Shown: piece by piece, positions 17,961 to 26,063 of the stretch
Layout of the letters: each line of letters begins with the position of its first letter
How positions within the stretch are numbered: the stretch's first letter is position 1
Assembly: GCA_964645705.1 (NCBI GenBank)
Contig: CAZYAB010000002.1
Location: 172,816 to 236,815 of the forward strand
Source of the DNA: CAXGTL01 sp964645705
GTDB lineage: Archaea > Nanobdellota > Nanobdellia > Woesearchaeales > CAXGTL01
DNA length: 64,000 bases
Direction of reading: 5' to 3'
Translations under genes and position numbers: made by a program
Notes under the pieces: generated by a model
Told to the model about the DNA's origin: nothing
Seen by the model: only the letters and a program-made list of their open reading frames with translations
Databases searched by the model: none

Positions 17961-19842
17961 AATTACTGCAGAATTTGTTAAATTCATGAAGTTAGTGGGG
18001 GGATATACAAGGAGAGATTTAATTGATGATATATATTCTTATAAAGAAAGCAGTCATATATCAGAGAGCATATTTAGACTTGATGAAAATAACAAAATGC
18101 ATTTACATTTAATGAATTTTCTATTTGAAGAACATGAAGGATTATCTATTAGTAATTTATCAGATTATAGAGATTTAGCATTTACTATTGACTCAATAAG
18201 CAATATAGGCGATATTTCTGAGGAGAAACTTGAAATAATAGAAACTGCAATAAAAAAGAATGAATGTGGTCATTATATCGGCGGAGTTATACATACAATA
18301 AATGAACTAGAAGATGAAGAAATGATCAAAATTGTGAAAAACATTGTAGAAACTTATAATATCAAATCAGAATTCAGGAAAGGGTCAAAACAATTCAACA
18401 TGATGGAAAATACAAGTATAGGGTATACAATCGAATTATTAAGCATAATAAAAAATATAAACAGAGACGTTTACAATTGTATAAAAGAAAATATTGAAAA
18501 ATTAATTAATTTTGATTTAAAAACTTTAAACGACATAATTGGACACATAGAACATTCTTCACTTACAGATTCTCTTTTAGTAGAATCATTTTTTAATTCA
18601 GGAGTTGTAGAAAAATGTATAGAAGCAAAAGATAATGAAACAATTAAGAACATATCACTTGGTACTTTTTTGACAGTGGGAAATGGTCTTGATCCTAATT
18701 ATAGCGGTAGAAAAACTCTAAATAAAACAAATATTCAAACAATACTTGTAAAATTAAGTGAATACATAGGAAAGAGAAATGCAAAATATTTTGAAAATTT
18801 TATGGCCAATGTTACAACTTTTGATTCAGAATCTTTAGATGAAATTGAAAGAATTTCACATTTCAATTTTAGAGAACAATCATTTGTTCCTATAAGGCCC
18901 TTAGGAAAGGGAGGATCAAGCAATGTTATCTTAGTTTATGATAACGATATGCAAAGAGAATGTGCAATAAAAATCTTACTTGCTCCTAAAGAAATTGAAT
19001 TAATCAGTTCTGATGGAAAAAAAGAAATGGAAAAACGCGGAGCTGAAGAAATAATAAGACAAGAAATTAAGGCAAGAGCAGGATTGGAAGAAGTTAAAGA
19101 CTTTCCAACTTTCTATAAAAGATTTGAAATTAAAAAGGGGGATAGGATATATAAAGCAATATCATTAGAATACATTCCCGGTTATGATCTCAAGGAAAAA
19201 ATTGAACAAGGATTAACAGAGAGACAAGCATTAAATTATTCAATACAAATTGCAAAAATATTAAATAAGATTCATAAAAAAGATTATGTGTTTGGGGATT
19301 TAACTAAATTAAATGTAAGGGCAAATTTAAAAGGCAAAATAAAATTTCTTGATCTTGCACATGCTAAACATAATAAATATGGTATTTATTATGGTTCAGA
19401 AGGAATAATGAAAGGCAGCAGACTTTATCATGCCCCTGAGAGATGTTTAGGTGAACAACACTATTCTTCTGACTGTTTTTCATTTGGAATATTGTTATTT
19501 GAGATGTTTTCTGATGGTAAAAATCCTATTGAAGAAATGTTAAAATTGATAAATGATGTTTCACATATAGAAGATCCTAAAAATTCAATTGAAAAATATT
19601 TATTAAAAGTATATAAACATTCTATGGGTATAAGAAAACAAAGAAAAAATAAAAGATTATTCAATAAATATAATTTAAGCAAGAAAATGGTTATTGAGCA
19701 GCATATTAAAAAAAAAAGACTAGAAGAAATAATCTCAAAATGTTTAGAAATAATACCCGAAGATAGATATCATGATGCTGGTGAAGTTTTGGAAGAATTA
19801 AGAAAAATAGATTATACAAATAAGATAATTAAAACAAAATGA
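17920..19842 (+). CDS. Ser/Thr-kinase-like protein with N-terminal helical domain (kinase 3)
   Basis: 640 residues. Residues 1-315 are mostly helical, of no recognised family, with no membrane helix. The C-terminal kinase domain has the Gly loop LGKGGSSNV (328-336), Lys351, catalytic loop VFGDLTKLN (Asp460, Asn465; HRD His replaced by Phe), metal Asp478 in LDLAHA, and GSRLYHAPER (APE 505-507). It ends shortly after the kinase core, so unlike kinases 1, 2 and 4 it is a soluble cytoplasmic protein and might be the relay partner of the membrane kinases. Start 17920 (MMRME) is used because it is the first in-frame ATG; 17929 is also possible. Nine nt separate it from kinase 2. Confidence 0.8.
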   Translation: MMRMEKGLVVVVCEITAEFVKFMKLVGGYTRRDLIDDIYSYKESSHISESIFRLDENNKMHLHLMNFLFEEHEGLSISNLSDYRDLAFTIDSISNIGDISEEKLEIIETAIKKNECGHYIGGVIHTINELEDEEMIKIVKNIVETYNIKSEFRKGSKQFNMMENTSIGYTIELLSIIKNINRDVYNCIKENIEKLINFDLKTLNDIIGHIEHSSLTDSLLVESFFNSGVVEKCIEAKDNETIKNISLGTFLTVGNGLDPNYSGRKTLNKTNIQTILVKLSEYIGKRNAKYFENFMANVTTFDSESLDEIERISHFNFREQSFVPIRPLGKGGSSNVILVYDNDMQRECAIKILLAPKEIELISSDGKKEMEKRGAEEIIRQEIKARAGLEEVKDFPTFYKRFEIKKGDRIYKAISLEYIPGYDLKEKIEQGLTERQALNYSIQIAKILNKIHKKDYVFGDLTKLNVRANLKGKIKFLDLAHAKHNKYGIYYGSEGIMKGSRLYHAPERCLGEQHYSSDCFSFGILLFEMFSDGKNPIEEMLKLINDVSHIEDPKNSIEKYLLKVYKHSMGIRKQRKNKRLFNKYNLSKKMVIEQHIKKKRLEEIISKCLEIIPEDRYHDAGEVLEELRKIDYTNKIIKTK

Positions 19843-19895
19843 ACAAAACCAATAACAAGGATGAAGAAGATTTGGGGTGGATTAATGAAACCTAA
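19839..19895 (+). other. Short overlapping leader ORF before kinase 4 (18 codons)
   Basis: Begins with the ATGA that also ends kinase 3 and encodes 18 residues (MNKTNNKDEED...), stopping at 19895 within the start of kinase 4 but in another frame. It resembles the leader frame before kinase 3, including the first residues MNK and the N/D/E-rich stretch. Kinase 4 could begin at 19861 or, after this short frame, at 19885. Translation is unproven. Confidence 0.35.
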
Positions 19896-22800
19896 ACTAA
19901 TAATGCCAACTGTAGAAGGGGTAGCATTGATATCTCCTCCTGAAAAATTAGAAAAGAGAATAAAGAGAATTGTCGATGGAAAAGAAATAGAATATTTCCC
20001 TATTTATGACTTTGAATCAGAACAAATTGTAAATGGATTTCCCGTAATTCGAAAATTCTTAACTCTTCTAAATGATTTACAATTAACAGATTTCATTGAA
20101 TTGATAGATCGTAATGGGGAGGAATTAGAATATTATCAAGATTCTGATTATAAAGTTGTTGATAAAGCTATAAAGGAAACTGAAAATTTTGAAAGCATGG
20201 GGTCTACTGCAATTTATGATATATTTGAATTCTTTTTTAGCTTTTATATGAAAAACTATTTGCCTGATAGCAAAATTGAATCAGAGAAACATTCTAATGG
20301 AGAACTATTGAAAAAAATAGAAAGACTAAATGAATATAGAAATAATCTTGCTCATCTTAAAAAACTCCACGATCTAAAATGTTTAGATGGTAGTTTTCTT
20401 TATTTATGTTTAGATACTGGGTTTATGGTTGGTAATTTGAATTCTGGTTTACAAAAAATAATAGATAGAAAAACAGATTTTGAAAATTTTTCAGAGGGGG
20501 CAGGGGAATTATTTTGTGGAATAGTCAAAAAATATAATGAAAGCATATTTAATTATGGGGTTGATAGTTTTCTTGATTCATTCTATAACATATTCTTACA
20601 CTCAATCTTAAAAAACAACGGAATCCTGGATGAGAAATCTTTAAAAGTCATTGTCACATCAAACACAGAACAAAATAAATTCATCCTTGACTACATCAAA
20701 GCAATCCAACCCACACAACCAGGAGAACAAAAAACAGTACCAGAATCATTAGAAGAGATTGCTGACATGTTCAGTTATGATTTTCAAGAAATGGATTTCA
20801 CTCCTTTGTTTAAGCTAGGTAAAGGCGGTTCTAGCAATGTTTATTTAACAGAACAATTAGTGAAAGGAGTAGAAAGACTTTGTGCTGTTAAAATAATACT
20901 TAATCCTGAAGAATTAGAAGCAATTAGTTATTATGGTGCAAAAGAAATCGCAAGAAGAGGAACAGAAAAAACAAGAGATGAAGAAATAAAAAGAATGATT
21001 GGTTTGGGTGGTATTGATGAATTGGCTAAATTCAATGATTTTCATACTTTTGAAAAAAATGGAAAAACTTATCATGCAATATCTTTAGAATATATTAAAG
21101 GTTGGGATATAAAAGAATTGATTCAACAAGGCTTAGATGAGAATACAGCATTAAAACATTCAATAGAAATAACAAAAATACTTCGGAAAATACACAACAA
21201 AGGAAGAGTTTATGGAGATTTGACATCAAGCAATGCAAGATATGATATTGAAAATGATAAAATAAAATTTGTTGATTTTTTACATGTAAGACCCATTGAT
21301 TGTCCTCCAGAAATAATAATGAAAGGCAGCAGACTATATCATGCTCCTGAAAGAGGTTTTAAACAACAATATTATTCTTCTGATGGTTTCTCATTAGGAA
21401 TACTATTGTTTGAGATGTTTTCAAAAGAAAAAGACATACATCCTATTGAAGAGATGTTGGATTTAGAATATCCTAATTTAGATAATTTATTAAAAAAAGA
21501 GTATCCACATTTAGAAAGAAGTGAGGCAGTAAAGCATAAAATAGAGGATTTCTTAAAACAAGTTTATCTGATTGATAAGATAAATAATGCTCATATATAT
21601 GAAGAAGATACCTTTAATAAAAGAGAAATAGAATATCTTAGAGAAAAAGGATATTGTTCCATAATTGTTTCTTCAAATGAGGGCAAGACAACATTTACAC
21701 CCAATATTCCTGACGAACTTCTAGATCTACCAAAAAGATATAAAAAGTACATAAAAGAAATAAATAAAAGATATATAAAGAATAGAAGAGTTAGAAAAGT
21801 AATTCGAAAATGCACAGAAATAAACTCTGATAAAAGATATCAAGACATAGCAGAAATCACAAAAGACCTAGAAACAATTGTCAAAAAGAAAAAAATATTC
21901 AAAGCAGATTTAAAAGAAGTTGTAGTTGGAATAGGCATTGTTTCTTTATTATTTGGTGGATTATATACATTTAATGATGGTTTTAGAAAAGCATTTAATA
22001 AAGCGTGGGGGATTGGTAAAGAAAAAATAGAGATAATTTATGATGATGATATTCGAATTATAGAGTATGATAATCATGAAAACAAAGATAAAATTATTAA
22101 TCGTATTGAATCAGTAAATCCTGATAAAACTCAAGTTTTACCGATTGAACAAAAGAAATTATCTGTGTCTGTAGTTAAAAGGGGGCAAGCTTATTCTCCA
22201 AATGGTTGCCCAGACATACAACCAGTTGAATGGATTGTAAATCTGGGTTATGAACAAAAAATAGTGCTTTTTAATGAGACTGGAAATATTATGAATGAGA
22301 TTCAAATAGATACATTAGAATATGGCATTCTAAAATCACATGAAATTTCCCCAAAGGGTGATAAATTAATTTTTACAACTGCGGTTAGAGATATGGATGC
22401 AGATCTATTTTATGAATTTGGCATTTTATCTGAGGAAAGAAAATTGTTTATTATGGATTTAAAAGATAAAACTACACAAGAAATTAATGTTAAATCATTA
22501 ACAAATGGTAAAATAGAATTTGTTGATTATTTAAATCATTCATGGTCGCCAAACGGCAATTCTATTTTACTAGATATTAGCGAAGAAAAAGAAGAGAGTT
22601 ATTATTCTTGTTGGGGGGTTTTAAATTCAGATTCTATGTCTTTTATTAATTTAAGTGAAATTGTAGGAGTTAATCAAATAGGGTCACCTGTTTGGTCTAA
22701 TGATGCAAAAGAAATATTATTTATAGGAAACAACGGAGATAATATTTATACTTTTAGACTCGAAGATAAAAGTTTTAAACAAAGTAAATACGCTTATCTT

Positions 22801-23652
22801 AAAGATGATGAGAAAATTAGTCATGTTTGCATAAATGAAAATAATGTGAGATTAATTGAGACAATTACAGATGTACAAGGATTATCTTTAGAAGGGGGTG
22901 CAATTTATACAATCTATGTAGGAGGAGAGAAATTATTCCAAAATTTTTATAAATCCCCTGGTTTGTCACTTTTAGGTACATTAGAGGATAGGATTATTTT
23001 TGTTGATGACGGATTAAACATCGGCAAATATTTTAAAAGTGAATTTAACGATTCTCATGTTTCCCCGCCAGTAACAATTCCTAATATTTATGATGAGGAT
23101 TCTCCTTTGTATAGGTATTCAGGACTAGATAAAAAAATAGAAGGAATTGAAAGTATATTTAGAGATGATTTCTCTTTATCTCATGATAAAAAACACATTT
23201 CTTTTTCAAAACATGACAGGCTTTTTATTTATTCCTTTGAGGACAATAAAATAAGAGAAATAAATTATGAAACAGATTACATGATTCTTGATTCCTCTTG
23301 GACTGCAGGGGGAAAAGTAAAACCAAAAATATTTTTGTCCACAAGTAACAAGCCTTTAATAAATGGGGATAAAGGAACAAAATCTTATACTGATAATATC
23401 GTTGTGGAATTAGATATGTCGGGGTCGCATGACAGAGATGGGCATATAACTAAGTATGAAATAGATTATGGAGATGGAAATAAAGAGGTTTTAGAACATC
23501 CTAAACAAACAATAGAACACATTTACAAAGCAGGCAGATATGAAATAAAAGTAATTGGTTATGATAATGACGGAAACACAGATGAAACTAATGAGAAAAT
23601 AGTATTATATGAATCACGAACATATTATATTTCAGACGATCAAAACAATTAA
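19861..23652 (+). CDS. Receptor-like kinase with extracellular beta-propeller and PKD domain (kinase 4)
   Basis: 1263 residues (start 19861; 19885, giving MKPKLIMP, is equally good). Helical N-terminal domain (1-300), kinase domain with LGKGGSSNVYL (319-329), Lys344, VYGDLTSSN (Asp453, Asn458), Asp472 in VDFLHV, and GSRLYHAPER (APE 495-497). One membrane helix (687-704), a linker, then TolB/WD-like propeller blades from about 770 to 1130 (WSPNGNSILLD, VWSNDAKEILFIG, LSHDKKHISFSK). A PKD domain spans 1181-1255, with DMSGSHDRDGHITKYEIDYGDG and HIYKAGRYEIKV. This is the layout of a transmembrane receptor: sensor outside, kinase inside. The ligand is unknown. The stop abuts the convergent HAD gene. 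Confidence 0.85.
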   Translation: MKKIWGGLMKPKLIMPTVEGVALISPPEKLEKRIKRIVDGKEIEYFPIYDFESEQIVNGFPVIRKFLTLLNDLQLTDFIELIDRNGEELEYYQDSDYKVVDKAIKETENFESMGSTAIYDIFEFFFSFYMKNYLPDSKIESEKHSNGELLKKIERLNEYRNNLAHLKKLHDLKCLDGSFLYLCLDTGFMVGNLNSGLQKIIDRKTDFENFSEGAGELFCGIVKKYNESIFNYGVDSFLDSFYNIFLHSILKNNGILDEKSLKVIVTSNTEQNKFILDYIKAIQPTQPGEQKTVPESLEEIADMFSYDFQEMDFTPLFKLGKGGSSNVYLTEQLVKGVERLCAVKIILNPEELEAISYYGAKEIARRGTEKTRDEEIKRMIGLGGIDELAKFNDFHTFEKNGKTYHAISLEYIKGWDIKELIQQGLDENTALKHSIEITKILRKIHNKGRVYGDLTSSNARYDIENDKIKFVDFLHVRPIDCPPEIIMKGSRLYHAPERGFKQQYYSSDGFSLGILLFEMFSKEKDIHPIEEMLDLEYPNLDNLLKKEYPHLERSEAVKHKIEDFLKQVYLIDKINNAHIYEEDTFNKREIEYLREKGYCSIIVSSNEGKTTFTPNIPDELLDLPKRYKKYIKEINKRYIKNRRVRKVIRKCTEINSDKRYQDIAEITKDLETIVKKKKIFKADLKEVVVGIGIVSLLFGGLYTFNDGFRKAFNKAWGIGKEKIEIIYDDDIRIIEYDNHENKDKIINRIESVNPDKTQVLPIEQKKLSVSVVKRGQAYSPNGCPDIQPVEWIVNLGYEQKIVLFNETGNIMNEIQIDTLEYGILKSHEISPKGDKLIFTTAVRDMDADLFYEFGILSEERKLFIMDLKDKTTQEINVKSLTNGKIEFVDYLNHSWSPNGNSILLDISEEKEESYYSCWGVLNSDSMSFINLSEIVGVNQIGSPVWSNDAKEILFIGNNGDNIYTFRLEDKSFKQSKYAYLKDDEKISHVCINENNVRLIETITDVQGLSLEGGAIYTIYVGGEKLFQNFYKSPGLSLLGTLEDRIIFVDDGLNIGKYFKSEFNDSHVSPPVTIPNIYDEDSPLYRYSGLDKKIEGIESIFRDDFSLSHDKKHISFSKHDRLFIYSFEDNKIREINYETDYMILDSSWTAGGKVKPKIFLSTSNKPLINGDKGTKSYTDNIVVELDMSGSHDRDGHITKYEIDYGDGNKEVLEHPKQTIEHIYKAGRYEIKVIGYDNDGNTDETNEKIVLYESRTYYISDDQNN

Positions 23653-24225
23653 CTACAACCTCTCAAAATCCTCAACACCTTTATACAAAATCCCCTTTAT
23701 GCCTAATTCTTCACCAACTTCAATATTCTTCTTATTATCATCCATGAATAAACATTTATCAGCACTTAACCCTAATTCATTCAAAGTATGCAAATAAATA
23801 TCTTGATTAGGTTTTTTCATTCCAACTTTGTCAGAAAACACAATAACATCAAATAATCCCATATCAATCTTTTCATACAAATCCTCTGTGAATATTGGCA
23901 AACTATTTGACAATATCGCAAGTTTATACTTCTTATGTAATTCTTTAACAATTGAATAAACCTCTTGATCAACAACATTACAAGACTTTAATATCTTACT
24001 TAATTCATCTTTCTCAATATCAACATCAATCTTATCAATAAAATCAGTTAAATATTGATCAGTACCTATCTTACCAAGTTCATAAGTATCTTTAAAACAT
24101 TCATCAAACACTTGTTTAACATAATCTTTTTCAAGACCATACAAACTAGAAAACTCTTTAGCAAAAGTCTTTCCTCTTCTATTGGTTAATACTCCTCCTA
24201 TATCTAATATTATTGCTTCAATCAT
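23653..24225 (-). CDS. HAD-superfamily hydrolase
   Basis: 190 residues of the usual length for a small-cap HAD phosphatase. Motif I is ILDIGGVLTN with nucleophile Asp8; the second Asp of DxD is Gly10, as in many IGGV-type HADs (haloacid dehalogenase and sugar or nucleotide phosphatase relatives). Motif II is LAILSNS, motif III Lys in GMKKPNQDIY, motif IV CLFMDDNKKN. The substrate cannot be read from sequence. It starts next to the copy 2 RNA-like element, and a TATA-like box for that element overlaps its start codon. A role in dephosphorylating kinase-island products is possible but speculative. Confidence 0.85.
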   Translation of the reverse strand: MIEAIILDIGGVLTNRRGKTFAKEFSSLYGLEKDYVKQVFDECFKDTYELGKIGTDQYLTDFIDKIDVDIEKDELSKILKSCNVVDQEVYSIVKELHKKYKLAILSNSLPIFTEDLYEKIDMGLFDVIVFSDKVGMKKPNQDIYLHTLNELGLSADKCLFMDDNKKNIEVGEELGIKGILYKGVEDFERL

Positions 24226-24234
24226 TTTATAATT
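24225..24234 (+). promoter_or_regulatory. TATA-like box upstream of RNA copy 2
   Basis: TTTTATAATT at 24225-24234 lies 15-24 nt before the first stem base of copy 2 (24249), near the expected distance for an archaeal start site at or just inside the element. It overlaps the ATG of the HAD gene on the other strand. It supports transcription of copy 2 on the plus strand. Confidence 0.4.
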
Positions 24235-24248
24235 CTCTCTATTGATTA

Positions 24249-24354
24249 TGAAACCCGCGCCTGTAAAGCCAGTGAGCGCCCCTTAGATGGTCACACGATC
24301 AGGGCTTTCCATACAATACTGCAAAACATGGAAAGTGCGAACGAGCGGGTTTCA
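24249..24354 (+). ncRNA. Candidate structured RNA, copy 2
   Basis: 106-nt element with a perfect 10-bp closing stem (24249-24258 with 24345-24354), block GCCAGTGAGCGCC (24268-24280), a middle hairpin (CCCT 24280-24283 with AGGG 24301-24304, plus GAT with ATC), a perfect 8-bp stem (24305-24312 with 24328-24335) and block AAAGTGCGAACGAG (24332-24345). The blocks are identical to copy 1; the stems differ but remain paired. It lies between two minus-strand genes, has a TATA-like box just upstream and an oligo-T at 24376-24381 on the plus strand. This fits an independent small RNA gene read against its neighbours. Confidence 0.75.
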
Positions 24355-24375
24355 ACTCCTTTATACTAGAACCTC

Positions 24376-24381
24376 TTTTTT
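24376..24381 (+). terminator. Oligo-T after RNA copy 2
   Basis: Six T residues 22 nt after the closing stem of copy 2, preceded by CCTC. Archaeal RNA polymerase can terminate at such T runs. It also marks the limit before the convergent AbrB-PhoU gene end at 24385. Confidence 0.35.
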
Positions 24382-24384
24382 AAA

Positions 24385-25287
24385 CTAAAACTGTATTTCT
24401 TCTGTAACGTGATGACTTCTAAATAATATTGTTTGTAAATAAGCAAGAACAATTGTGTCTGTTCTTCCTACTTTGCTATATTGATTATGAATATCTTTTA
24501 ATAATCTTTTCCTATTCAATTTATAATCAACTAATTTGCTTTTATCTGTTTTATAATAATGATCATATAGTTTAGCAAAATGATCAACAACTTGTTTATA
24601 TATTTTTAAAACATTTTTATTCAAAGGTTTTTTATCTTTTTCAATAAGTTTACATATATCTCTAAAATCATCACCAAACTCTTCAAACAAACCAAATATA
24701 TAATACAATTCTTTTGATCTGTATGGATCAGGATAATCATTCAAATTAAGCAATCTTTTACAAAAATCAGCTAACCTTGAATTCATTCTTTCTAGATTGG
24801 CAATATTCTTTAACCTAGAATATTGTTTTTTATGTATTGCTTCATAACTTTCTTTAAACATATTGATTGTAACCATGAACAATCTTTTTAATAATTCATC
24901 TATTTCTTCTTCCATTCCAGTTGCAATGTTCTTAATAATACAATGATTTTCTCCTTGTTCAATCATTTCAAATCCATGCATCATTTCTAGTGTTTCTTGT
25001 ACCTTGTCAAGAACATTTGCATCTTTGAAATTGATTCTTATTTCAGAATAACCATGCCTGAATGGTCCTGATATGTATCTTGCTAAGAATTTATCAGAAT
25101 CAGAAACATTTATTGTTAATTTGCCTAATCCTTTTCTACTTCTTTTTGTCTTTCCTATTACTAAACTAGCTTTTTCTTCTATCAGGTCTAGTTCATCGCC
25201 TTTGTTAATATCATTTTTCTTAGCCCATTTAATAGGCAGACTGACTACTAGTGTTTTTTTAGCTAGTTGTATTACTTTTCTTTTCAT
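24385..25287 (-). CDS. AbrB/PhoU-type regulator (copy 1)
   Basis: 300 residues. An N-terminal SpoVT/AbrB swapped-hairpin DNA-binding domain (residues 1-45, with VVSLPIKWAKKNDINKGDELDL) is fused to a helical PhoU-like region (about 120-295, FKESYEAIHKKQYSRLKNIANLERMN). This architecture is common in archaea as a phosphate-uptake-regulator-like protein, but direct phosphate sensing is not shown. It is divergent from an Lrp-family gene at 25591. The whole pair is repeated at 26064-27633, showing a tandem duplication with strong later divergence of the PhoU part. Its promoter (25311-25324 region) is nearly identical to that of copy 2. Confidence 0.8.
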   Translation of the reverse strand: MKRKVIQLAKKTLVVSLPIKWAKKNDINKGDELDLIEEKASLVIGKTKRSRKGLGKLTINVSDSDKFLARYISGPFRHGYSEIRINFKDANVLDKVQETLEMMHGFEMIEQGENHCIIKNIATGMEEEIDELLKRLFMVTINMFKESYEAIHKKQYSRLKNIANLERMNSRLADFCKRLLNLNDYPDPYRSKELYYIFGLFEEFGDDFRDICKLIEKDKKPLNKNVLKIYKQVVDHFAKLYDHYYKTDKSKLVDYKLNRKRLLKDIHNQYSKVGRTDTIVLAYLQTILFRSHHVTEEIQF

Positions 25288-25469
25288 ATAGTATAGTAAT
25301 CACGAAAAGTATATAAATCTTTCGCATATTATGTAATTATTCAAAATTATATAATTATAAGGTAATATATAAGGTTTAAGCAAAAATTATATATATTTTC
25401 TTTACTATTCAATATAATATTCACGAACAAAACATAAAATCATTAACATTGTTCGTAATAAAAAAGGAG
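25288..25469. promoter_or_regulatory. Divergent promoter/operator region, module copy 1
   Basis: For the minus gene, ATAGTAATCACG (25293-25304) and ATATAAATCTTTCG (25311-25324, carrying the TATA) are each identical to sequence upstream of the second AbrB-PhoU gene (27001-27012 and 27019-27032). For the plus gene, a TATATATTTTC box and ACGAACAAAACA (25423-25434) match 27112-27123, and GTTCGTAAT follows at 25451. The ACGAA/TTCGT half-sites are likely operator elements. Confidence 0.6.
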
Positions 25470-25586
25470 ATGATGATGCTAAAAATACACAATTTAAGAA
25501 AAAGTTACCAAATCTTAAGAAAATATAAGGTAGAAAAATCAAAACATTTCCTTTTTAATAAAAAAAGATTACCGTGTGGGGGTTGA
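25470..25586 (+). CDS. Possible 38-residue leader peptide/microprotein
   Basis: Three ATG codons follow a strong AAAGGAGA ribosome site (25464-25469). The frame encodes 38 residues, highly basic (MMMLKIHNLRKSYQ...KRLPCGG). Its TGA at 25584-25586 lies just before the Lrp ATG at 25591. The second Lrp copy has no equivalent, so it is specific to this module. It could couple or regulate Lrp translation, or be a genuine tiny protein. No homology is claimed. Confidence 0.4.
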   Translation: MMMLKIHNLRKSYQILRKYKVEKSKHFLFNKKRLPCGG

Positions 25587-25590
25587 AAAT

Positions 25591-26061
25591 ATGTTAAAAC
25601 AAAAAGACCTACAGATGTTAGCGCATCTTAGGAATAATGGCAGAATGAGGCTAACTCTTTTAAGCAAAAAGATAAAAGTGCCTGTGTCAACATTATATGA
25701 TAAATTAAAAGTATTTCAAAAAGATCTAATAAAAAAACACACTACTTTGGTTGACTTTAAACAACTAGGCTTTCATACAAAAGCAAATATCATGATCAAA
25801 GTAAACAAAACAGACAGAGACTCTGTGAGAGGTTATCTTGAAACACACCACCAAGTAAACTCAGTATATAAAATAAACAACAACTTTGACTATCTAATAG
25901 AAGGAGTGTTCAAACACGTAAAAGACGCAGAAGACTTTATAGAAAAACTAGAAGAAAAATTCACTATAGAAAACAAACAAACTTATTACATAATAGATGA
26001 ATTAAAGAAAGAAGGTTTTATGTCTAATCCAGAGTTTCTGGATTTGGTGAATGGTTCTTGA
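25591..26061 (+). CDS. Lrp/AsnC-family regulator (copy 1)
   Basis: 156 residues from ATG 25591; the in-frame GTG 25576 is also possible, but the paralogue at 27163 supports 25591, where MLKQK is shared. The N-terminal HTH (MLAHLRNNGRMRLTLLSKKIKVPVSTLYDKL in short) and C-terminal RAM-type alpha/beta domain (KANIMIKVNKTDRDSVRGYL, FDYLIEGVFKHVKDAEDFIEKL) match compact Lrp-like proteins. It is close to identical to the 27163 gene, so the duplication is recent. The ligand is unknown. It converges on copy 2 of AbrB-PhoU with a 2-nt gap. Confidence 0.8.
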   Translation: MLKQKDLQMLAHLRNNGRMRLTLLSKKIKVPVSTLYDKLKVFQKDLIKKHTTLVDFKQLGFHTKANIMIKVNKTDRDSVRGYLETHHQVNSVYKINNNFDYLIEGVFKHVKDAEDFIEKLEEKFTIENKQTYYIIDELKKEGFMSNPEFLDLVNGS

Positions 26062-26063
26062 AT

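Noticed and set aside
12429..24354. Integron attC sites as an explanation for the two elements
   Set aside because: Closing stems do not fit RYYYAAC/GTTRRRY cores, and the conserved blocks lie inside the element; no integrase is seen.
12429..24354. Known small ribozymes or 5S/SRP RNA as an explanation
   Set aside because: The conserved blocks do not match hammerhead, twister, pistol or 5S patterns as I know them. A covariance search is still needed.
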